This document shows positions 55,193-64,000 of a stretch of 64,000 nucleotides of DNA, in pieces (the first letter of the stretch is position 1; each line of letters begins with the position of its first letter). The notes beneath the pieces were generated by a model that saw only the letters and a list, made by a program, of their open reading frames with translations, had not been told where the DNA came from and ran no database searches. This stretch comes from Anthoceros angustus (lineage: Eukaryota; Streptophyta; Anthocerotopsida; Anthocerotales; Anthocerotaceae). A program made the position numbers and the translations under genes. The stretch covers positions 372,001 to 436,000 of the forward strand of contig MU008165.1 of assembly GCA_010909165.1 (NCBI GenBank), written 5' to 3'.

Positions 55193-57100
55193 ATGGAAGC
55201 TGCAGTGGGCGGGCCGGCAGAAGTTGTAAGGGACGATGAGGACAGCTCCAGCAGCCCGGTCGTGAGCAACGCTTGGGTTGTCGCTTCTTTACAGGATATG
55301 TACACATGGAACAGCTGCCAGGAGCCTCTGATTGACGTCACCGCGCCCTTTCCTCGATCGTACTTTGTGGAGGTGGGTGCATCTTGCAAGGGGGAAACAC
55401 ATTGGAGGTGAAACGTAAATCGTCACGTCTCAAGGTTTAGGGCTTTGGGCAATTCTGACTGTGTTGTGGTGTGATGCAGGTTCCTCACGTAAGGCAGGAT
55501 TTCTCCTGGGACTGTGGGCTAGCATGTGTCCTCATGGTTCTGAACGCCTTGGGAATCGATGGATGTGATCTCAAGTTCCTGGGACGGCTTTGTCGCACTA
55601 CTAGGTGGATGAACTGGAATGTTATCGTGCCAGGAGCAGCCCCACCTGGAATCTGATCGTGGAGAGGGTTTCGGCTGTCTGTGCAGCATCTGGACAGTTG
55701 ATTTGGCACATTTGTTACGGCTGTTTGCCGTCGATGTGGCCTTTCTTACCGTTACCATTGGAGCAAATCCCAGCTATGCCAAGGAGAGCTTCTATAAGGT
55801 TGGGTTCTGCTGTGCTGCTCTTGGTGATGCTTCCTTGTTGAAACGTTTTGTGTATATGGGTTTTGTTGTTTGTAGCAGATGTTCTGTTAGAGGTGCAGAA
55901 ACGTAGGTTTTTTCTGTATCCTGGTTATGGAGTGTACGTGTGTGTCATGGTGGATTGGGCTACCAATTTTGAGAAGAGTGTGGTTGTAGTGGTGTTGTAT
56001 AGTTGCCCCGTTCACAGGATTGAATGGACATCATTTGGTTGAAGGAAAACCTTGACGAGGATATTGAACGTGTCAACAAGTTGTTTGAGAGGGCAGCGCA
56101 AGTCGGTATTCGCATTCAGGTGAGGCTAGCTTGGCTTGCATTTTGTTGCGGAGGTGACTGATTTTTCTTCCAGCTGAAATGAACTATTTCTTTGTTTTTT
56201 TCCAGTGGAGAACAGTGCCTGATGAGGAGCTGTCCATGCTCATTCTATCTGGTCGATATATTGCAATAGCCTTGGTTGACAAACGAAAGCTACGGTAAGG
56301 TGCTTCACAGAACGTTTTCATCATGTCTATTTGTTCGGTTGCTCCTTGACGGTGATTGTGTTGCTTCTCTTTGCTATGAAGGCTTTTCTTTAGTAGGTTA
56401 CTGTACAGCGCATACTTCAGGACTTGTATATAAGTAAAAGAGTTTCCTTGATACTCTATCCCTTCTGCATGATCGGCACAATCCAGCAACTTAGCTTTCT
56501 GCGTGTGTTTTTTTGTAGTCACCCCTGGTTACAGGAGCTTGGCATAGGAGATTGCTGCGGTCTTATGGCTAGCTATGTCGGTGAGTGGGTCTTGGTGTGA
56601 AAAGTGCATCTTGCCTTGACACGGTCTGGGAGATATCAGCTGGATAAAACACCTGCGGATTGTCTGGAGGTCTTGTGTCAACCCCTATTTTGACCTGGGA
56701 GTGATTCAACAATTGGCTCAGTCAACCTTCCTTGCAGGCCATTATGTTGTGATTTGTGGATATGACACGGATGCCCAGGAGTTTGAAATCAGGGATCCAG
56801 CGAGTTTCAGGTACCTTCACCTAGCTTGATACATTCGTGCAGCTGTTTGGTGCGAGATTGAATTGTGCTGTCCTGCATGTATGCAGTAGAAGCTCCAGGA
56901 TATCGCTTGCTGCTATGCACGAGGCACGGACATCATTCGGGACAGATGAAGACCTACTTTTGGTATGTGAGAAGTCCGAGGCGAAGGGGAACACATTCAA
57001 ACCTTGGCTCTTTCCTGCAGTGGAGACTGACGCACGTCGTGCTTGTTGCTTGCTGCAGATTTCACGTACAAGGACCCACGAAGAGGCAGAAGCCACATGA
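55193..57100 (+). CDS. GC1: Plant guanylyl cyclase 1-type protein (papain/C39-like fold family)
   Basis: Eight exons (55193-55372, 55480-55604, 55687-55798, 56045-56119, 56206-56294, 56519-56580, 56738-56810, 56887-57100) stay in phase to 309 residues. Blocks match the Guanylate_cyc_2 family: VPHVRQDFSWDCGLACVLMVL, SIWTVDLAHLLRLF, TIGANPSYAKESFYK, LILSGRYIAIALVDK, GHYVVICGYD and EIRDPAS, ending DEDLLLV. Arabidopsis GC1 is a soluble guanylyl cyclase reported to make cGMP. The Q..C, GH and RDP arrangement also matches the C39/papain-like Gln-Cys-His-Asp set, so enzymatic activity in this fold is open. The terminal ~35 residues after DLLLV may be replaced by an alternative last exon (a donor gtatgt follows TTG). 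The gene converges on XPF with 143 bp between stop codons. Confidence 0.88.
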
Positions 57101-57243
57101 TAAACTTTTCACGGATGTTTGATCTCCCAGACACGAGTTAGTTTCTGATGACCTCTTGCTAATCTCAGACAGGTCTCGCTCAGATTATTTAGAATGAAAT
57201 GTTACAATTGGGTGTCAGCAATAAATAAGGCGTTCAGGCGCAT

Positions 57244-60200
57244 CTACAAAGTTGGGCACTTAGCATGCAAAAATTCATAAAGAATCTGAGCCTGACGTTG
57301 ACCACCCATCAGTTCTGCCAGCTTCTCCACTGGAAGGAGGACGAGCTCCGCGAGACTTTTGCAGCCATCCATCAGTGCTCTGTAATTTGCATCAGTCACA
57401 CCTGGCAATCGCCGAAGAAGCTCAATCGCTGTCGTGTTGTAGTTCTCCGCCCTGAAGCAGGAAACAGCAGATGCGTCAAAGAACAGGGCTGAAACAGAGA
57501 CACACAGCAGGATTTGGCGTCCGTGATCTACCTTAGGTCCCCTTCTATAAGGCCATCTTCGGTGGGGACTCCCACCCGCATTGCTTTCTCCAGATCCGGT
57601 TCATCTTGGTTGTGTTTTAAAGAGGTGAAGATGTCTGCTGTCGCGTGTAGGCTTCTGGACCAGACAATCCGCAGTCGAGGAAAATGCAGCACCAATAGGG
57701 ATATCTTGGAGATGATGTTGGCTGGTGTTACTTCCTCGCCGACCTCATTCGCGGACTGCTTAGGAGGGACACAACATATATGATCAAAGACTAAGCAGCC
57801 AGGGATGTGGAGGTGCTCTTGAGCCAGGAAAGGGATGATAACAAGCATACCTGCAGTGAAAAGCTTTTGTCTTGTGAAAATTCTATGAGAAGAACAGGGA
57901 TCTGGTAGTAGCGGATCATTGTTTCAGCTTGATTATAGAGTCGTCCCGATGCAAAGCTTGAATACAGATCTGAGATGCTTTTGCGCTCGATACAGATCTC
58001 TGGCGTCAAAATGTAGTCACCAACCTCCAGTGTAACTGGCAGTATTTTCATACCTTGTTGATGTAACACACAAGGGAGGCTGCTTCCAAATTCTCTCATG
58101 TCCACCACAACCTGCAAACGAAAACTCATCAGACCAGAAGAAATCAGATGCTTTGCCATGCTGATCCCAAAATCTGGCTAACTCACCTGTTTTTGCCTGT
58201 CAATGGACTTTCGCCCTCCAGCCTTGCGCGTAACGGGATTTTGGAACACTCCTGTTGCAGATTGGGTTGGTGGAGTGACATCCAGTGTCCGACCGTCCTG
58301 TCAGATAGTAAAGGGGTCAGGAAACTCGATCTCTAGTGTAAGATGCAGTGACAGTAAAAGAATCTCAGACACGGTACCTGATCCACAGGAATCATCATTG
58401 TCCCCTTTTGCCTGATGAGAGACTCAAAGGCACTGTTCTCCCTTCCTATGCCAGCTTCAAACTTGCGTACTTCAGTCGAATCTTCATAGAACAGGAAGTA
58501 CACTTTCAAGGGCCTTGAAGGGTTCTCAGCTTGGTACACTTCCAACTCTCGCACAAATCCCATGTCTGGATCAAAGACTACCACATACCGTGGCCGCATA
58601 ATCTGCAGCACTCCCTGCTCACTCTCTAATGCATAGAAGTGAGCAGGAGGGATGGGCTTATCATATGGAATCTGACCGTCAGCTTGTGGCAGTAGCTGTT
58701 CTACTGTGCATTCCTCAGCAGGAACGTCCCTTGAGTTTGCCAGCTCTTCCTTCCTTGAAGCAGTTTCCGTGAAGTCATTGTCATTGTCAGAGTCCCCTTT
58801 CTCCATTTCAATCACCTCCACCTCCACCTCCACCTTCCCCTTCTCTGTCTTTCCCCTTCCCCGTCTACTCGCATTGCCTCTCCCTCGACCTCTGCTTCTA
58901 CCTCTGTTTGTACCTCTAGCTCTGCCTTTAGCCCTGCCCCTCCCTCGCACAGCTTCACAGAACTCGTCTTCTCCCAATGCATGTCCTTCATTCTCTACAG
59001 CTGCAACCTCTGCAGCAGCAGCCAGCAAAGCCTCCTGTTCTTCTCGGTGCACACTTCCTGTGGCCTCTAAGCCTGCTCCTCTGTAGCTTGTCCCTCCTTT
59101 CCCCCGCTGTCGCTTCCTGTTGCGGGTTTGCACTCCATGAAGCTCTGCTTTTCCTAGCAAGTACTTATTCCATTGTTCCTTCATTAACTGCAGAAAGAAA
59201 TTCAATGTTAAGGCCTCATCCAGAAGGTACAGACACACAAGGCACAGCAAAAGGCTGCTACAACTGCGTACCCTTTCGCCACCAAGACGGACTAAGTCCT
59301 GTAATTGCAGGCAAGTGCGCTCATCCTTGCAAGCAACAATGACTGCTGAGTCCTCCCCTCCTTCCAGACGCTCTTCCTGAATTTCTTCCAATACTTCCTG
59401 TATCGACAACACACACAAATTGGCGACCTGACCTAAGCACTCATAACAAACAGACCTGTATCAACATTGTGCAGACAAAGAAACCCACCCGTAGAACCTT
59501 CCACTTGGGCATCTCCTCCACAACAAGCTCAAGCACAACTCCTGGTGCCTCCCCTGGGGCCCCAGCAGCATTTACATTCTCCGAGGTGGTGGCTGCTCCT
59601 GCTCCTGCTCCTGGTGCTCGGATGGCACTACCATTATTGCCCTTTCGCCTCTTGGACAACTTTGCAGAGGGAACGACAGTGTTACTGTCTGTTCGTACCA
59701 GCTGATACACACGCCGTTTAGCTAAATCAAAGATCTTGTGGGTGGGATTCGCAAACATCCAAACCGACCTCACGCCTTCAGACACCCTAAGAGTATCCAG
59801 GTACTTGAGGAAAGTGACAGCATCGTAACGAAGGAGAGACTCAGCCAGCTTCCTGAGAGTCTTCAAGTCTCCCACAAGTTGTTTTGTCTTCCTGCCAATG
59901 GTGTGCCATATAGGATCCAGCTGATACCGAATAATCTCGTCAAATGACTTGAACAGTCCATTTTCAACTGTGAGATCCTCAACATCCACCTTGTTGCTTT
60001 TTCTCAATTCCTTCAAGCAAGCATCCATGACTTCCAAGATAGCATGCTGAATGCCAGCCATGGCAGATGACAGCGGTATCCTAATATCAATCACTTCCGG
60101 AGGACTTGCTTCCAACACTGAGCTCACAGAGAGCTGGAATCTTGGCCACAGGTGCAGTTTTTTCACAAACAAGCTTTTCATCACCCGCTCTGTCTTTGAA

Positions 60201-60685
60201 AATCCTGATATCATGGACTGCGGCCTGTCTGAGAAGGCTCTGATGTACCCCTTCTTGTTGGCATGTCTGAAGAGCCTGACTATGAAGGCCTCTGCACATG
60301 TCTCTGTCAGCCGGTGGGCATTTCCCACAATGATTCCTGCAACTCTTTGCAAAGGAACTCGCTCATTCAGCATGTCCACAATCAGAATCCTGGATGTGAT
60401 GAAAAATGCTCCTCCATCGGAATAGCAGTTACATCTGTCTGCTGCTGTGTACTCGTTGTTGATTTCCAGAGGAAGAGCAGCAGCAGGATCATTTTCTTGT
60501 AGTTCCTCTCGCATGAACTGCTTCTGGGAGTCGGAGATGGAGAGCAGGAGCAGGATGCCATCTGCAGCTGAGTGAAGGCGGACAAGCGCTGACAGAATTT
60601 TGGGCAGCCCCAGGCCGACTGCAAGCACCACAACCCCATCGCTCTCCACCAGGTCAGCAACAATGCTTTCATGAAAGGGCAGCAT
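57244..60685 (-). CDS. UVH1: XPF/RAD1-type DNA repair endonuclease (UVH1)
   Basis: Seven exons (59489-60685, 59272-59397, 58378-59187, 58187-58297, 57851-58111, 57532-57755, 57244-57451) give 978 residues, near the ~956 of Arabidopsis UVH1. The N-terminus ([20 protein letters not shown]) opens the inactive helicase-like half. The ERCC4 nuclease core has [16 protein letters not shown] (about 779-781) and IERKSISDL (ERKxxxD about 790-796), all catalytic residues present. A double helix-hairpin-helix end ([23 protein letters not shown]) provides ERCC1 pairing and DNA binding. XPF-ERCC1 cuts 5' of lesions in nucleotide excision repair and acts in recombination and crosslink repair in the nucleus. 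Odd: the linker between the halves carries an Arg/Gly-rich tract (58850-58940) followed by a VEVEVEV acidic run. Confidence 0.95.
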
Positions 60686-61078
60686 GATTCATCAATCGGG
60701 CCTGGGGCAGCTCTCAAACTGGACAGGAAGGTTAATTTGTCTCCAAATCACTCCTGGCTCGCCCGTGTGTGTGTTCCAGTGGTGCGAAGACCAGATGTGC
60801 ATCGAAGTGTTCACTCTGGCCCTTCCTTGAGCTGGACGCAAGTATACCCATCACCAATTCCAGCAGCGTCAGGACCTCGTCTGACCGTGCCCTCCGAGCT
60901 ACCGAATTCAAGAAGCAGCCAACTGCAGCAGGTCCGGAGCCATTCCTTGGACGCCGCTTGAACCTATCTCTTGCCCACCGCCAATCTTTCATAGTTTGAC
61001 TCGCTAATCATCTGAATTTTTGCTTGATATGTATTCTACAGACAGGATGTGCTGCTGATGTCCTGAGCAGGATTTGAT
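60686..61078. promoter_or_regulatory. Divergent intergenic region between XPF and the SET-domain gene
   Basis: The two start codons face away from each other with 393 bp between, so the region must hold both promoters. No clear TATA box was identified. Inference from gene layout only. Confidence 0.4.
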
Positions 61079-64000
61079 ATGATGGAGAGGTTAAAAGCAA
61101 GCATTCCTCCCGAATTAGCCCGGCTAATCGGGAACAGCACTACTGCAGACTTGCCCTTCACGTGCTCAGCACTTGTTTCCCATCTGACAGACCAGACTTT
61201 CTTTCCTCATGTGCGTCTTGGTCGATGGCAAACCGAAAATCCCTTCGTTTTCACACTAGCAGGTATGTGAGACACAGATTGGCATCTTCTGAGGCCATAC
61301 CTTGGTGGGTGGGTGGATGCAGCTGCTAGACCAGTTGGTGGATTCGGGTATTGCAACCTCGTCCAAGGATGAGAGTGTTGCTGCGGATTGGAAAAGGGAT
61401 GGTAACACTGCTTTTGTGGGTTCAGACTTTCAGAAGGCTTTATCGTGTTACAGCAAGGTTGGAAAATGATCTGCAGTACTTGTTTTACAGTCTTTTACGA
61501 TTTGTACTCATGGCTGGATATTGCTGGTTGCTCAGGCCCTCCGATTCTGTCCTTTGGGTTCGGAAGCCCAGCATGCACACACAGTTGCAACGATTCTAGT
61601 GAATCGAGCTGCCTGCCTGCATGTTAGTATCAGAGCTCACACCGTGTTCATAGCCTTGTTCTCTGATACGATGCTTGAGTGTGATCTGATGCTTTGATTT
61701 GTTTTGTGAAGAAACTAGGTTTCCTGGATGCTGCTGGACGGGACTGCAGTCGTGCTGTTGAGCTCTGGGCCTCATATTCCAAGGTATCGCTCGTTCATTT
61801 CAAAATGTCTAGAAAATAGTGTATTGTCGGCACAGCTGGTGAATACATGGGAGACAATGCTGTTAATGTACTGTTCTAAATGAGTTCCAATGGCTGTGAA
61901 GGCTTGGTACAGGAGAAGCCTGGTCAGGTCAGAGCAAGGAAGGATCCACGAGGCTATCTCTGACATGGAAAAGGCCTTGTCCTTGGAAAGCTCAACTGGT
62001 GGCAGGAAACAAGCTGAGAGACAACTTGAATCATTTCAGACAAGGCACCAGACATGCAGAGAAGCTCTGCTTGGCATAAAGAGTAGTACAGGTTTGTGGG
62101 TAGAGTTTGTACACTACATTTTGTGCAACATCAATGATCTAGGTTGAGGTTGTTTTCACAGCCACTTACTCTTGCTCTAAACAGATGCCAGAGAAATGCG
62201 GCAAGTATGCCCCAGCCTGGCTGAAACAATGTGGACAGTAGACAGAGGTGGTGGTTTGAGGACTACAGAAGACCTTAGTCCTGGAAGCTTGATTGTGACG
62301 GAAGACCCTTATGCTGCTGTAAGTCTCTAGGCTTTCCAGGGAACGAATTGTCGAGCAAGCCAATGCAGGGTTTATCTAATCCACTTAACATCATCTGCAG
62401 GTGCTGCTGAAATTGCATCGGGACACTTATTGTCACTTCTGCTTTCAAAAGTTGCCAGTAGGTGAAGTGGCATGTGACGGCTGCACTGTCAGTGTGTACT
62501 GTTCTGAAACATGCCGTGACAGTGCAGCTGGAAGCTCTTGGACAGCTGAAGATATAGAACGTGCTACCAATAGCAATTGGACTGCCAGGATCCAACGGGA
62601 TTCTTGCCATTCAAGTGGCCCTTGTAGTAATGACGAGCCCTTCTCAGAACAGACTGCTCACAGGGTTGAAGTTGCAATCAAGAAAGCACTTCATGGTCAA
62701 CACAGACATGAATGTGGAGGTGCAAGCTGGTCTGCAGTGCTGCCGATTGAAGCTGTATTGGCTGCCAGAGTTTATATGAGGTCACAGCATTCAGACTTCG
62801 TTCAGTCTAGGGATGGGCAGAGTGTAACAAGTAGGAATGACCTGGAGTACGGCAAAGCAGCATATGCCAGAGGTGTCTCATATTCAGCTAACTCAACGTG
62901 TCCCTGGATATTGGTTTCTTGTTGCAGATAGGTGTATTCCCATTTCAGCCCCCTTCTTGCTGTGCTGCAGCTTTGACATCGATGTGACATAAAAGTGTTG
63001 TGTTGTTGATGTCTGCAGCCAAGAAACTTGTGCCATCACTTCGATAAAGTGCCCTCTTCAGAGAAATTGGAGATGCATGTACTATCTACAGTTCTTGCTC
63101 ATTGTTTGCAGCACTGCCCATTGTCTTGCATGATCACAGGCACCACAGCAGATCTATCCGTTGAAGTAAGTGGTAACAACTAAGCAAAGTGTGGATTTGG
63201 GGATGTTTTGGTCATCTGTGCTCACGCTAAAAATCTTGGTACTTACGTAGAGCTAAAATTGTTTTTAGCTTATCTTGATAATGGCTCAACTGCGAGCCAA
63301 CTCGATAGCTATCAATGAAGTCACATCAGTCACCAGCGATGTGGGTGCAGCCGGGAGTGCTGTATGCACTGTTGACCAGGTAACCGCTCCCACCTCATCT
63401 TCAAGAACTTGTTGTTTACTATCCGAGTGTCTTATATGTCTGTGTTTCATGCAGAATAATATTGCTCAGGCAGTTTATATCAACGGGAGCATGCTGAACC
63501 ATTCCTGTGATCCCAATTGTCATGCCTCCTTCACTTCGTGCCGTCTCTTCATCCACGCTACCAAGAGCATCCCAGCGTTTACTGAGCTGGAGATCTGTTA
63601 TGGGGCACAGGTGTGGAGCAATGCCTGAATCCTTGATATGTCACATACATGTATGGTATGCCAGATAGATGGGATCCTAATGCAGTGGGTGGTTTGGCAG
63701 GTGGGTGAAATGGCTAGATCAAAAAGACAGAAGTGGCTGAAGGAACGCTACTCCTTCACTTGTACTTGCATAGCTTGCTCTACCTCAAGTTTTTCCGACA
63801 CAGTCATCAATGCTCTGCTCTGCCCCAAGCCTGGGTGCTCTGGTGTAGTTATTGGTCCTGATGTTGATGACATGGGTTTGGAATTGAACCATAAGCCATT
63901 TCGATGCCTCAGCTGTACGTTAGTGGTCGACCGAAATAGGATTCACGGTCTGGCAAGGGAACACTTTCAAGTGTTTCTCAGGTTTTCATTCTCCCTTACC
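61079..64000 (+). CDS. TPR-MYND-SET protein (SMYD4-like lysine methyltransferase family), 3' truncated by window
   Basis: Exons in phase: 61079-61210, 61323-61457, 61536-61622, 61712-61783, 61902-62091, 62185-62318, 62401-about 62823, 63019-63165, 63269-63379, 63455-63610 and 63701-63981, continuing off the edge. TPR helices (DWKRDGNTAF, ILVNRAACLH, AWYRRSLVRSEQGRIHEAI) precede the split SET start (DLSPGSLIVTEDPYA). A MYND zinc finger follows (CHFCFQKLP..CDGCTVSVYCSETCRD..HRHECGG). The SET core has NSIAIN, YINGSMLNHSCDPNC (the NHSCxPN cofactor site) and ELEICYGAQ, and the post-SET cluster is FTCTCIAC. Family members methylate lysines on histones or other proteins; plant substrates of this TPR-containing group are not established. 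The end of the MYND exon is uncertain. Confidence 0.88.

Overview
This is a nuclear window from a land plant, most likely a non-seed plant (bryophyte, lycophyte or fern). Plant-specific families are present (malectin-like LRR receptor, PLS-class PPR protein with E motifs, TORNADO1-type ROCO protein, LPA1 photosystem II factor, PADRE protein). Genes have short GT-AG introns, mostly 70-200 bp, and the spaces between them hold repeats, decayed gene pieces and retroelements. The clade call is inference; no organellar or bacterial features are visible.

Layout, left to right. A malectin/LRR receptor gene (minus) runs off the left edge. Minisatellites and a PPR remnant follow. Then come LPA1 (plus), an intronless PPR gene (plus), a caffeoylshikimate esterase/monoacylglycerol lipase-like gene (minus), about 3 kb of anonymous repeats, and TRN1/ROCO (minus, 3 exons). 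Next are a 5S rRNA-derived SINE, a decayed ESCRT-III (SNF7/CHMP7-like) copy and NOC2/REBELOTE (plus, 14 exons). A repeat-rich block at 29-40 kb holds a complete Ty1/copia insertion (31380-38854, minus, TSD aaagg) that splits an unidentified coding sequence. A second, intact 5S-derived SINE lies beyond it. Two tandem E3 ligase genes follow at 40.9-46.9 kb with a decayed PPR gene between them. After a 4-kb AT-rich gap come a PADRE-domain gene, guanylyl cyclase 1, XPF/UVH1 (minus, convergent with GC1) and a TPR-MYND-SET gene that leaves the right edge.

Most genes are single-copy housekeeping or regulatory functions: plastid PSII assembly, ribosome biogenesis, DNA repair, phenylpropanoid or lipid hydrolysis and signalling. 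They do not form one pathway.

The most unusual content is the tandem E3 pair. The C-terminal half of both matches the RING plus tandem-cysteine RCR catalytic module known from animal MYCBP2/PHR proteins, with both relay cysteines retained. In the downstream gene this is preceded by an RBR-like RING/IBR half. Also notable are the 5S-derived SINEs and a spliced antisense ORF with its own TATA-like boxes inside the copia element. Exon boundaries were derived by hand from splice signals, reading frame and family conservation.
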